Below are positions 44,617 through 52,729 of a DNA stretch of 64,000 bases, one piece after another. Numbering within the stretch: position 1 is the first letter of the stretch; each line of letters opens with the position of its first letter. The translations under genes were made by a program, and so were the position numbers. The DNA is taken from contig NZ_RSED01000004.1 of NCBI RefSeq assembly GCF_003933735.1, positions 124,001 through 188,000 on the forward strand, in the 5' to 3' direction. The stretch comes from Aquabacterium soli (lineage in GTDB: Bacteria; Pseudomonadota; Gammaproteobacteria; Burkholderiales; Burkholderiaceae_C). Under the pieces are notes generated by a model. That model was not told where the DNA came from. It made no database searches and was given only the letters and a program-made list of their open reading frames with translations.

Positions 44617-45089
44617 GCGGCCACCCCGCGGGCCTTGCGCACATCCAGCAGCTCGGCCAGCAGCCAGCGTCGGCGCACCGAGTAGACCGTCAGGCCCACG
44701 CTGGCTGCGGCCAACGCCAGAACCACGCCTGCAAAGGCGCTGCTGAACACCGCCAGGGCCTGCTGCCCCTGGCCGGCCGCCACGCTCTGCAGGGCCGGGC
44801 CCAGCGGGATCATGGTGGCGATCAGGCCCAGCATCGGGCTCAGGCGGCTGAGCAGGCGCACGGGCTCGAGCTGGCGCACCACGGCCAGCTCCAGCTCCTC
44901 CAGCGACAGGGATGCATCGTTCGACGGCAGGCTGGCGTAACGGCCGCCCCGGCGCTGCCAGCCCTCCATCAGGGTGCGGCCCCCCAACCACAGGGCATAG
45001 ACGAAGGCCAGTCCCACCAGGACCAGCACAGGCCACAACAAGGCCTGGGCCACTTGAGAGAATCCAGCTTCAATCCACATGGTGTGCAT
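44613..45089 (-). CDS. MotA/TolQ/ExbB-like proton channel protein
   Basis: A 158-residue protein. The start is ATG 45089 (or 45080), inside the 3' end of cobB. Three membrane helices are visible: ALLWPVLVLVGLAFVYALWLGG, LSRLSPMLGLIATMIPLGPAL and AVFSSAFAGVVLALAAASVGLTVYSV. The latter two carry the ExbB/TolQ signature (compare YVGLFGTIWGIM and ATAIGLFAAIPAV of TolQ here). It is shorter than TolQ, with a small cytoplasmic loop (about 38-78). Coupled to the DUF2149 gene by an ATGA overlap. It is not the TonB-type ExbB expected to energise BtuB, because no tonB is present; the fixed partners are DUF2149 and the CobN-like protein. Confidence 0.82.
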   Translation of the reverse strand: MHTMWIEAGFSQVAQALLWPVLVLVGLAFVYALWLGGRTLMEGWQRRGGRYASLPSNDASLSLEELELAVVRQLEPVRLLSRLSPMLGLIATMIPLGPALQSVAAGQGQQALAVFSSAFAGVVLALAAASVGLTVYSVRRRWLLAELLDVRKARGVAA

Positions 45090-46401
45090 CCGGTGAGAAC
45101 AAGGCCGCCACGGCGGCCGGGTTGGAAGGAAAGTACAGGTGCAGGAAGCTGGCATGCAGCCGCCCTGCCCTGTCTGACTGGTAGATCGCTTCGGGCTTGC
45201 CATTGAAGCGCTGCGAGCGCGTCCAGCCCGAGGGCTCCAGTGGCGACTGCATGGCCGCGTGGTGGAAGGTGTGCCCGCGCACCGCGCCTTGAGACAGGGC
45301 GGCCTCGTGCAGGCCCAGGTTGACCAGGCGCGGCTGCATCGCCGCCTCACCGGGCAACAGCCCCCACATCGCGGCCCCCTGGCCCTGCTTGTCGACCAGG
45401 TGCTCCAGCAGCGCCAGCATGCCGCCGCATTCCGCCACGATGGGGCGGCCCTGTGCATGGTGGCTGGCCACCGCCTGCCTCATGGCGTCGTTGCCCGACA
45501 AGGCCTCGAGATGCAGCTCAGGGTACCCGCCGGGCAGGTACAGCGCATCGGTCGCAGGCGGCAAGGCCTGGTCCCGCAAGGCAGAGAAATACAGCAGCTC
45601 TGCACCGAGCGCGTGCAGGGTGTCCACGTTGGCGCGGTACAGGAAGGCGAAGGCCTCGTCCTTCGCGATGGCGATGCGCACGCCTTCGAGCAGGCGCGGT
45701 ATCGGCTGCGGAGGTACTGACAGGGTGAAGGCCACGGGCTCGGGCGTCTCGGGCTTCAGTCGCCCCAAGGCATCGGCCGCCAGGTTCAGGCGTGCATCGA
45801 TGTCCTGCACCTCGTCGGCCTGCACCAGGCCCAGGTGGCGCGATGGCATGCCGAAGCCTTCGTCCCGCGGCAGGCCGCCGAACCACTTCATGCCGGGCGG
45901 CAGGCTCTCACGCAACATGGCCGCATGCCCGTCGCTGGCGACGCGGTTGGCCAGCACACCGGCCAATCTCAAGCCCTCTCGGTAGGTGGCCAGGCCATGG
46001 GCAACGGCGCCGAAGGTCTGGGCCATGCCCGAGGCGTCGATCACGGCCAGCACGGGCAGGCCCAGGCGCAGCGCCAGATCCGCGGTGGACGACAGCCCGT
46101 CGTACAGGCCCATCACGCCTTCGACCAGGATCAGGTCGGCCTCGGCGGCCGCCTGCCACAGCAGTTCACGGCAGTGCGCCTCGCCGCCCATCCACAGGTC
46201 GAGCTGGTAGACCGGATGCCCGCTGGCGCGCTCCAGCACCATGGGGTCGAGAAAATCCGGGCCAGCCTTGAAGACGCGCACGCGGCGCCCCTGCTGGCGA
46301 TGCCAGCGGGCGAGCGCGGCCGTGGCCGTGGTCTTGCCCTGGCCGGATGCCGGGGCACTGACGAGCAAGGCCGGGCAGTGGCGATCCGGTGTTCCGCTCA
46401 T
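45070..46401 (-). CDS. cobB: Cobyrinate a,c-diamide synthase
   Basis: A 443-residue CobB/CbiA starting at ATG 46401, overlapping the btuD stop as ATGA. The N-terminal ATPase domain (VSAPASGQGKTTATAALARW, FKAGPDFLDPMVLERASGHPVYQLDLWM, LVEGVMGLYDG) is followed by a glutaminase-like domain with the catalytic Cys in AECGGMLALLEHLV and the C-terminal GHTFHHA. It amidates the a and c side chains of cobyrinic (or hydrogenobyrinic) acid. Finding it without ring-building genes means either those lie elsewhere or the cell salvages early corrinoids. Confidence 0.95.
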   Translation of the reverse strand: MSGTPDRHCPALLVSAPASGQGKTTATAALARWHRQQGRRVRVFKAGPDFLDPMVLERASGHPVYQLDLWMGGEAHCRELLWQAAAEADLILVEGVMGLYDGLSSTADLALRLGLPVLAVIDASGMAQTFGAVAHGLATYREGLRLAGVLANRVASDGHAAMLRESLPPGMKWFGGLPRDEGFGMPSRHLGLVQADEVQDIDARLNLAADALGRLKPETPEPVAFTLSVPPQPIPRLLEGVRIAIAKDEAFAFLYRANVDTLHALGAELLYFSALRDQALPPATDALYLPGGYPELHLEALSGNDAMRQAVASHHAQGRPIVAECGGMLALLEHLVDKQGQGAAMWGLLPGEAAMQPRLVNLGLHEAALSQGAVRGHTFHHAAMQSPLEPSGWTRSQRFNGKPEAIYQSDRAGRLHASFLHLYFPSNPAAVAALFSPDAHHVD

Positions 46402-47222
46402 GGCGCAGCTCCACGGCCCTGCCCTGCAGTGGGCGGCGCGGCGCAAGGCAGCGCCACCCAGTGACCGTCCACCTGGCTCAGGCGCACGCGCTGGTCAAAC
46501 ACCGCGCTCAGCGCCCGGTGCGCGGCGGCCTCGCCTGTGGGCCCCTGGTGGACCACGCGGCCTTGCGCCATCACGATCAGCTCATCGGCCTGCAGGGCCA
46601 TGTTCAACTCGTGCAGCACGCTGACCACGGTCGCGCCGCGGGCACGCTCGGCACGCACGATGTCCAGCCAGTCGGCCTGGTGGGGCGGGTCCAGGTGGGC
46701 CAGCGGTTCGTCCATCAGCAGGGTCGAGGCCTGCACGGCCAGGGCCCGCGCCAGCAGCACCCGCTGACGCTCGCCGCCGGACAGCCGGCCCATGGGTCGG
46801 TCACCCCACTCCCAGCATTGGGTGGCCTGCATGGCCTGCTGCACGGCCGCCTGGTCGGCCTCGCTGGGCGGCGCCAGCCAGGGCTGGTGAGGAAGGCGGC
46901 CCAGCATCACCACATCCAAGGCACGCAGATCCTCGGCACCCGTCTCGGCTTGTCCCAGCCAGGACAAGGCCCGTGCCCGATCCTTCGCCGGCCAGGCCTT
47001 CAGTGCACGGCCCTGCAATTGCACCTGCCCGTCACAGGGCTGCAAGCCGGCCAATGTGCGCAGCAGGGTGGATTTGCCCGCACCGTTGGGGCCGACGATG
47101 GCCGTCCAGCGGCCCGTTGGCACCTGCAGTGAGATGGCGCCCAGGATGTCGCGGCCGGACAGCCGCACGGAGCGGATGTCGGCCGACAGGGCCTGGTGTG
47201 CAAGCGTTGAAACAGGATTCAT
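46398..47222 (-). CDS. btuD: Corrinoid ABC transporter ATP-binding protein BtuD
   Basis: A 274-residue FecE/BtuD-type ATPase starting at ATG 47222. Walker A is GPNGAGKST, the signature motif is RLSGGERQRVLLARAL, and Walker B is LLMDEPLAHLD with a following H-loop (VVSVLHELN). It works with BtuC and BtuF to import corrinoids from the periplasm. It lies 10 bp after btuC and overlaps cobB by 4 bp. Confidence 0.93.
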   Translation of the reverse strand: MNPVSTLAHQALSADIRSVRLSGRDILGAISLQVPTGRWTAIVGPNGAGKSTLLRTLAGLQPCDGQVQLQGRALKAWPAKDRARALSWLGQAETGAEDLRALDVVMLGRLPHQPWLAPPSEADQAAVQQAMQATQCWEWGDRPMGRLSGGERQRVLLARALAVQASTLLMDEPLAHLDPPHQADWLDIVRAERARGATVVSVLHELNMALQADELIVMAQGRVVHQGPTGEAAAHRALSAVFDQRVRLSQVDGHWVALPCAAPPTAGQGRGAAP

Positions 47223-47232
47223 GGCATCGCCC

Positions 47233-48204
47233 TCAAGCCCGGTGCATGCGCCACAGCAGGTAACCCCCACCGAGCACCGCCGTGAGCACCCCCACCGGCA
47301 GCTCCAGCGGCGCCAGCACCCACCGGGCCGCGATGTCGGCGCCCAGCAGCAGCACGCCGCCGGCCATCGCCGACAGCACCAGCAGCGGCCCGTGCGTGGT
47401 GTGCACCCGGCTACGCACCAGGTGCGGCGCCACCAGACCGACGAAAGAAATCAGGCCGGCCTGTGCCACGGCCGCTCCGGTGGCCAAAGCCATCGCGCCC
47501 ACCAGCAGTGCACGCACCAGGGTCAGGCGCACGCCCAGGCTGATGGCGGCCGCGTCTCCCAGGCTCAGCGCGTCGAGCGCACGGCTGCAGGCCCAGGCCA
47601 CGACCACGCTGCACACCAGCACCGCCATCAGGATCCACGCACTGCCCCATCCCAGAAAGCCCGTCGTGCCGAGCATGAAGGCCTGCATGGCCCGCATGAT
47701 GTCCGGCACCATCAGCATGGTCAGCGCACTCAGCGCGCCCAGCACGACACCCACCACCACGCCGGCCAGCAGCAGGCGCAGCGTGTGCTGCACGCCCTTG
47801 GCCAGCACCAGTGTCAACAGCACCGCCCCGACGGCACCCAGGAAGGCGGCACCGGTCAGCCCCAGGCGCATGGCCAGGCTGGTGGCGGCAGGGCTCACCC
47901 CCACCAGGGCCAGGAAGATGGCCACACCCAGGGCCGCGCCGGAAGAGCTGCCCAGCAGGTAGGGATCGGCCAGCGGGTTGCGGAACACGCCCTGCGCGAT
48001 CGCACCGCCCAGGCCCAGCAGCGCACCGGCCAGCCAGGCGCCCACGCCGCGTGGCGCGCGGATGTCCCAGGCGATGTCCCAGGCCAGCGCGTCACCGGAG
48101 GCCATCCAGGGTGGGGACCAGCCTGTGCTGCCCACCGCCACACCCAGCACCAGCAACGCAGCCGTCGTGAGCATCAGCACCAGCCCCCAGGCGACGACCT
48201 TCAT
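47233..48204 (-). CDS. btuC: Corrinoid ABC transporter permease BtuC
   Basis: A 323-residue FecCD-family permease with about ten membrane helices. Family segments are RAPRGVGAWLAGALLGLGGAIAQGVFRNPLADPYLLGSSSGAALGV, LSLGDAAAISLGV and GLISFVGLVAPHLVRS. It starts with an ATGA overlap of btuF. Specificity for corrinoids is inferred from the riboswitch and neighbours. Confidence 0.93.
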   Translation of the reverse strand: MKVVAWGLVLMLTTAALLVLGVAVGSTGWSPPWMASGDALAWDIAWDIRAPRGVGAWLAGALLGLGGAIAQGVFRNPLADPYLLGSSSGAALGVAIFLALVGVSPAATSLAMRLGLTGAAFLGAVGAVLLTLVLAKGVQHTLRLLLAGVVVGVVLGALSALTMLMVPDIMRAMQAFMLGTTGFLGWGSAWILMAVLVCSVVVAWACSRALDALSLGDAAAISLGVRLTLVRALLVGAMALATGAAVAQAGLISFVGLVAPHLVRSRVHTTHGPLLVLSAMAGGVLLLGADIAARWVLAPLELPVGVLTAVLGGGYLLWRMHRA

Positions 48205-49130
48205 GGCTGTCCCCCGGTCGGTGCTGCAGGCACGCCCACGGCATCACGCAGGCACGAGGCCATGATGCGCGCAGCCTCACCCATGCGCGGGCCCGGACGC
48301 GAGAGCACATCGCCCTGCTCCGGGGTGAAGGCGCAGACATGGCGCTCCTTGACCGCCCGGATGCGGGACCAGCCCGGCCGGGTGGGCAGGCCCATCGCAC
48401 CCTTGGCCGACACCATGATCACCTGGGGATCGGCACGCACCACGAACTCGGGATTGAGCTTGGGGAACGGCCCCAGGCGCGACGGCACGATGTTGACCGC
48501 CCCCAGGCGCGTCAGCGTGTGCCCGATGAAGGAGGACTCCCCTGCGGCATAAGGTGCGCTGTCGATCTCGTAGTAGACGCTCAGGCCGCGGGCCGCTGGC
48601 GGCACGCTGCGCGCCGCATCACCCACCTGGGCCTCCAGGCGGGCCCACAGGCGCTCGCCCGCTGGCCCCTGTCCCAGCAACTGCGAGACCTTGCCTGCCA
48701 CGCGGCGCACGTCCTCGTAGGTCTTGGGCTCCAGCGCCACCACCTTCAGGCCCAGGCCTTCCAGACGGTCGATCACGCGCGAGGACACGGCCAGCAGCAC
48801 CACGTCGGGCCGCAGCGCCACGATCATCTCGACATTGGCATCGTCCAGGCCGCCCATCTTGGGCAGGGACTTGACCGACGCAGGGTGGTTGGAATAGCGG
48901 TCCGTGCCCACCAGGCGCGCACAGGCCCCGAGCTCGCACACGGTCTCGGTGAGCGAGGGCAACAGGGTCACCACCCGGGTGGGCAGGGCCGGCAGGCTCA
49001 CGCTCACGCCACGGTCGTCGACCACGCTCACGCCAGCGGCCATGGCGGCGCCGGAGGCGGCTGCCATCGTCCAGCACAGCGCCGCCCTCGGCGACAGCAA
49101 GCCACGCAGGGCCTTCATCAGAACGAACAT
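48201..49130 (-). CDS. btuF: Periplasmic corrinoid-binding protein BtuF
   Basis: A 309-residue class III (BtuF/FhuD-type) binding protein. An N-terminal signal peptide (ALCWTMAAASGAAMAAG) is followed by VVTLLPSLTETVCELGACARLVGTDRYSNHP, VEMIVALRPDVVLL and KLNPEFVVRADPQVIMVSAKG. It delivers corrinoids to BtuCD after BtuB brings them across the outer membrane. It overlaps btuC by 4 bp and lies 15 bp after cobP. Confidence 0.93.
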   Translation of the reverse strand: MFVLMKALRGLLSPRAALCWTMAAASGAAMAAGVSVVDDRGVSVSLPALPTRVVTLLPSLTETVCELGACARLVGTDRYSNHPASVKSLPKMGGLDDANVEMIVALRPDVVLLAVSSRVIDRLEGLGLKVVALEPKTYEDVRRVAGKVSQLLGQGPAGERLWARLEAQVGDAARSVPPAARGLSVYYEIDSAPYAAGESSFIGHTLTRLGAVNIVPSRLGPFPKLNPEFVVRADPQVIMVSAKGAMGLPTRPGWSRIRAVKERHVCAFTPEQGDVLSRPGPRMGEAARIMASCLRDAVGVPAAPTGGQP

Positions 49131-49145
49131 CCTTGCTTCCTCGTA

Positions 49146-49736
49146 TCAAGCCGGATCGACATCGGACACGGCGCGCGTCCAGGGCTGGCCCGCCACCATC
49201 AAGGTCAGCTGGGCACAACGCCTGGCCACCGCCTGGTTCAGCCAGCCCAGCTCGTCGACAAAGAGGCGCATCTCACGCCCCAGCGGCACCACACCCCAGC
49301 CCACCTCGTTGGACACGAACACCACGGGCGAAGCCAGCGTGGGCAGCGTGGCCAGCACGGCCTCGCGCTCCGCTTCCCAAGCCTGGTGATCGGGCTGGCC
49401 GCTCAAGGGCATCAGCCAGTTGGTCAACCACAGGGTCAGGCAATCCACCAGCAGCAGGCGGCCAGGCGCGGACGCCTCCCGCAAAGCCTGCGCCAGATTC
49501 AGCGGGGCCTCCACCGTGCTGAAGCCGGCGGGGCGCTCGCGCTGATGGCGCTCGATGCGCGCGCGCATCTCGTCATCGCCCGCCAATGCGGTGGCCACGA
49601 CCACCACGCCACGCTCCGCGCCGCCATCACGCCACCGACGCGCCAGCGCCTCGGCATGCCGTGACTTGCCGCTGCGCTGCCCGCCCACCACCAGGTGATG
49701 AGGCGATGAGGATGGTGCGGTGGGAACGTGGTCCAT
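49146..49736 (-). CDS. cobP: Adenosylcobinamide kinase / adenosylcobinamide-phosphate guanylyltransferase
   Basis: A 196-residue CobU/CobP. The P-loop GGQRSGKSRHAEALA lies near residue 18; then VVATALAGDDEMRARIERHQRERP (with the His that takes GMP), LLLVDCLTLWLTNWL and VFVSNEVGWGVVPLGREMRLFVDELGWLNQ. It phosphorylates and then guanylylates adenosylcobinamide, the entry point for salvage of imported cobinamide. Second gene after btuB, 33 bp from its stop. Confidence 0.95.
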   Translation of the reverse strand: MDHVPTAPSSSPHHLVVGGQRSGKSRHAEALARRWRDGGAERGVVVVATALAGDDEMRARIERHQRERPAGFSTVEAPLNLAQALREASAPGRLLLVDCLTLWLTNWLMPLSGQPDHQAWEAEREAVLATLPTLASPVVFVSNEVGWGVVPLGREMRLFVDELGWLNQAVARRCAQLTLMVAGQPWTRAVSDVDPA

Positions 49737-49769
49737 GACTTGGGGCTCTGTGATGACGAGGCAAGCTGC

Positions 49770-51653
49770 TCAGCGGTCCAGTGTCCAGCGCAGGCCGACG
49801 AAGGCCGTCACCGGTTGGCTGTTGAAGTTCTGGGCCGTCTGGTAATCCTTGTCCAGCGCATTGTCCAGCTTCATCAGAAGGCGCCAGGCCTTGTTGATCT
49901 GGTACTGCGCATCCAGGTTCAGCAGGGCATAGCCCCCCAACTTCTGGGCAGCCGTGTTGGCCGCCGCGTTGTAGCGGTAACCGGAGGCCAGCACCTCGGC
50001 GCCCAGTGTCCAGGCGCCCAGGTCGGTATCCGCGCGCACGGTGGCGTGCTGGCGCGCACGGCGGGCCAGCAACTTGTCGGTGTTCACATCCTTGGGCGAT
50101 TGCAGGTCCACCGAAGCCGAGAGGCGAACCTTGCCCAGCAGCGTCTCGCCATGCACTGTCAGTCCCTTGAGCAGGGCCTGTGCGGTGTTGCGATAGCAAT
50201 TCCTTGTATCGATGCAGACACCCGGCGTGCTGAAGGTGATCATGTCTTCCACCTCGTTGCGGTACAGGGTTGCGCCGAATGAGGTGTCGCCCTTGCGGTA
50301 GTCGATGCCCGTTTCGTGATTCAGTGAGGTCTCAGGGCGCAGCGAGGCCTGGCCGTACTGGCTGAAACGCTGATACAGGGTGGGCACGCGGAAGGCCTGG
50401 CCCAAAGCCGCACGCCATTGCCAGCCTTGGGCAAAGCGCCAACCCGCAGCCGCCGATCCCGTGCCGTGGCGGCCGAACTCGCTGTCATCGTCCTGGCGGG
50501 CGTTCAGCTGCAAAGAAAAGGCGCCCACGTCCAGGCCATAGCCCAGGCCGAACGAGTCCAGGCTGCGATCGCCCGAGCCTCGGGAGGGCGAAGCCACCAG
50601 GCTGCTGTTGACCAGCTTGTCCTCGCGCCTTTCCAGCACGGCGTGCAGGGCATGCACACCCAGCACGACATCATGCTGCCAGCTGTAGGTGTTGATCTTC
50701 GTGTGGGTCTGGTAGGGGCTGGGGCGCGTCTCGTAGCGCTCGTCCGACTGGGTCAGCTGCAGACGGCTGTTCCACAGCCGACTCCACCGCGCCTGCCAGT
50801 TCGCCGCAGTGGTGTCCAGTTCGCGCAGCGAGTGGTCATCGACGGGCCTGGTCCTGGACGCGTCGTAGCGCGTGTCCCACCGGCTACTCAGCGCACTCAC
50901 CTCCAGGCGATGATCGTCGTTGAGCGTCCAACCCAGGCGGCCATTGGCGGTGTGGGTCTGATACCCGTCGTCATCGGGCACGTTGCTGGACGATGTCCTC
51001 ACGGTCGAATCGAATCCCTTGCTGTACTCGGAGGCAAACCCTGCCGAGACATCCCAGCGCTCATTGCCACCACCGACACTGGCCTGCGCCTGAGCCAGCC
51101 CCCGGCTCCCCGCGCCCACCTGTGCTTCGGCCTGCAACCCTGGTTTGCCGCGGCGCGTGAAGATCTGCACCACGCCTCCAATGGCGTCCGAACCGTAGAG
51201 GGTGCTCAGGGGCCCGCGCACGATCTCGATGCGGTCGATCTGCGACAGGGGAATGGCCTCCCAGGGCGCACCACCGGTGGACTGCGAATCCACGCGCACC
51301 CCGTCGATCAACACCGCGGTGAAACGGTTCTCTGCACCGCGCAGGTAGAAGCTGGTCGTGCCGCCCGGGCCGCCATTGCGCGAGAACTCGGCGCCCGGCA
51401 TGCGCCGCAGCAGATCCACCAGGCCGCCACTGCCCTGCCGCTCGATGTCGCTGCGGTCCAGCACGGTCACATCGGACAGCACCTTGCTCAGCGGGGTGGC
51501 CACACGGGTGGCGGTGACCACCACCGGCTCCAGACCGGCATCACGATCGGCCGACCACACGGCCTGATGGCCTCCCAAGGCCAAGGCCGACACCGCGACG
51601 GCCATGGCCGAACGCACCCCTGGTGCCTGGCGCACCGAGTTCAGGAACAACAT
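49770..51653 (-). CDS. btuB: TonB-dependent vitamin B12 receptor BtuB
   Basis: A 627-residue outer membrane receptor starting at ATG 51653. A signal peptide (AMAVAVSALALGGHQAVWSA) is followed by a TonB-box-like EPVVVTATR, a plug domain (LSDVTVLDRSDIERQG, YLRGAENRFTAVLIDGVRVD, IDRIEIVRGPLSTLYGSDAIGGVVQIFTRR) and a 22-strand-type barrel. The C-terminus is VTAFVGLRWTLDR, close to the BtuB pattern. It is the first gene downstream of a cobalamin riboswitch, which supports the B12 specificity. tonB itself is not in the window. Confidence 0.93.
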   Translation of the reverse strand: MLFLNSVRQAPGVRSAMAVAVSALALGGHQAVWSADRDAGLEPVVVTATRVATPLSKVLSDVTVLDRSDIERQGSGGLVDLLRRMPGAEFSRNGGPGGTTSFYLRGAENRFTAVLIDGVRVDSQSTGGAPWEAIPLSQIDRIEIVRGPLSTLYGSDAIGGVVQIFTRRGKPGLQAEAQVGAGSRGLAQAQASVGGGNERWDVSAGFASEYSKGFDSTVRTSSSNVPDDDGYQTHTANGRLGWTLNDDHRLEVSALSSRWDTRYDASRTRPVDDHSLRELDTTAANWQARWSRLWNSRLQLTQSDERYETRPSPYQTHTKINTYSWQHDVVLGVHALHAVLERREDKLVNSSLVASPSRGSGDRSLDSFGLGYGLDVGAFSLQLNARQDDDSEFGRHGTGSAAAGWRFAQGWQWRAALGQAFRVPTLYQRFSQYGQASLRPETSLNHETGIDYRKGDTSFGATLYRNEVEDMITFSTPGVCIDTRNCYRNTAQALLKGLTVHGETLLGKVRLSASVDLQSPKDVNTDKLLARRARQHATVRADTDLGAWTLGAEVLASGYRYNAAANTAAQKLGGYALLNLDAQYQINKAWRLLMKLDNALDKDYQTAQNFNSQPVTAFVGLRWTLDR

Positions 51654-51750
51654 GATTGAGAAAAACAAGCAAGAGCCCCGCCTGCATCCCCGCAAGCATG
51701 GAGCGACATGGCACGCCGACATGAACCCCGGAAGGCTCGGTGCCGTCACA

Positions 51751-51966
51751 CCCCTTGCTGGCCGGTATCCGGGCTAGGCGGTTCGACCCGTGAAACCTTC
51801 CCAGATGCAGAACACCCAGTGGTTGTGAACACGGGCGAAGCCCCTTGCAGGGCTTGACCGCCGACCGTTGCGGGGGCAGCGCAAGTCGGGCTGGCACCGG
51901 TGGTGCGACAGACCCTCTTGCTTCCCGTTTAACCGCACCGGGCGAACCCCGGCGCGAGCACCAACG
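51751..51966 (-). ncRNA. Cobalamin (B12) riboswitch of the btuB operon
   Basis: On the minus strand the leader holds the conserved cobalamin-aptamer parts in order: GGTTAAACGGGAAGC, a GCCAGCCCGACTTGCG segment, CTGCCCCCGCAACGGTC (compare CCCGCCACTGT), the internal helices, and the B12 box AGCCCGGATACCGGCC at about 51757-51776. The last box base lies about 104 nt before the btuB ATG. It should shut off the downstream genes when adenosylcobalamin is plentiful. The intervening leader contains no obvious terminator, so control may be by blocking translation. Part of the 413-bp gap 51654-52066. Confidence 0.93.
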
Positions 51967-51972
51967 GCCATG

Positions 51973-51978
51973 ATTGTA
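51973..51978 (-). promoter_or_regulatory. -10 element of the btuB riboswitch transcript
   Basis: TACAAT on the minus strand, in CCCTTACAATCATGG, lies about 7 bp before the start of the recognisable aptamer (about 51966). No strong -35 is seen. It is back to back with the plus-strand -10 at 52015. Confidence 0.6.
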
Positions 51979-52014
51979 AGGGAGGGCCCCAGCCCCTGGC
52001 CTGGTTTCGGCGCC

Positions 52015-52020
52015 TACAAT
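52015..52020 (+). promoter_or_regulatory. -10 element upstream of the zapA unit
   Basis: TACAAT within GCCTACAAT, 46 bp before the ATG at 52067. The -35 region is GC-rich and weak. The 9-mer GCCTACAAT recurs upstream of ubiJ and of 6S RNA. Confidence 0.5.
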
Positions 52021-52066
52021 CCGGGTTCCGCCTCTGAGGCCACCATGGGAGCGAGGGCCCACCCTC

Positions 52067-52306
52067 ATGTCCAGGATCGAAGACCTGATCGACCGCGTCG
52101 AGCGCCTGCTGCTGCGCCACGACGAGCTGCAGCGCACCAATGCCCTGCTGCAACAGCAAGTGCTCGTGGTCACGCAAGAGCGCGACTCGCTGCGTGCCCG
52201 CCTGTCGGCTGCCCGTGCCCGCATCGACACCCTGATCGACAAGCTGCCCGCGCCCGCTGCGGCCACCGCTGAAGACGACGACCTCCCGCCTGACGACCGA
52301 GCATGA
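52067..52306 (+). CDS. Small coiled-coil protein (TIGR02449-like) next to zapA
   Basis: A 79-residue protein that is almost entirely heptad-rich coiled coil (IEDLIDRVERLLLRHDELQRTNALLQQQ, LRARLSAARARIDTLIDKL), with a short acidic Pro/Ala tail. Its length and position directly upstream of zapA match the TIGR02449 family, which resembles ZapB in form. A role in division or Z-ring organisation is inferred from context only. The stop overlaps the zapA start by 4 bp (ATGA). Confidence 0.8.
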   Translation: MSRIEDLIDRVERLLLRHDELQRTNALLQQQVLVVTQERDSLRARLSAARARIDTLIDKLPAPAAATAEDDDLPPDDRA

Positions 52307-52635
52307 AACAGATCGAAGTCTCCATCATGGGGCAGAGCTACCTGCTGGGCTGCCCAGACGGTGGCGAGCCGCAATTGCGCCAGGCCGTCAGCCACGTCGA
52401 CCGCGAGATGTGCGCCATCCGCGATGCGGGCAAGCTCAAGGCACGCGAGCGCATCGCCGTGCTGGCCGCCTTGAACCTGGCGTTCGAACTGGCATCGATG
52501 CCCGCCATCAAGCCCACGGCGGCCACCGAAGACGGCGCGCCGGCACAGGGCGAGCCACAGCCATCGGCCGAGCACCTGGACACCTTGATCTCGCGCCTGG
52601 ATGCCGCGCTCAGTGGCGATGGCCACCTGCTGTGA
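52303..52635 (+). CDS. zapA: Cell division protein ZapA
   Basis: A 110-residue ZapA. The N-terminal globular part KQIEVSIMGQSYLLGCPDG is followed by LRQAVSHVDREMCAIRDAGKLKARERIAVLAALNLAFEL and a C-terminal region suited to a coiled coil. ZapA binds FtsZ and cross-links protofilaments at midcell. As in many proteobacteria the 6S RNA gene follows it. Confidence 0.93.
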   Translation: MKQIEVSIMGQSYLLGCPDGGEPQLRQAVSHVDREMCAIRDAGKLKARERIAVLAALNLAFELASMPAIKPTAATEDGAPAQGEPQPSAEHLDTLISRLDAALSGDGHLL

Positions 52636-52717
52636 ACACGCCCACCAGCGTTGTCGATCTGTCAACTAAACCCGCAAGCCAGGCACAGCTTAGTGTTTGC
52701 AGAGTGAGGCGCAGGCC

Positions 52718-52723
52718 TACAAT
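52718..52723 (+). promoter_or_regulatory. -10 element of 6S RNA
   Basis: TACAAT inside GCCTACAAT, 7 bp before the predicted 5' end of 6S RNA (about 52730). A weak -35 (GTTTGC) lies 17 bp upstream. Confidence 0.65.
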
Positions 52724-52729
52724 GAAGGC

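Noticed and set aside
44613-45089. Calling the channel pair ExbB-ExbD for BtuB
   Set aside because: No tonB is nearby, the second protein is DUF2149-like, and both genes are coupled to the CobN-like gene, so they more likely serve that protein.
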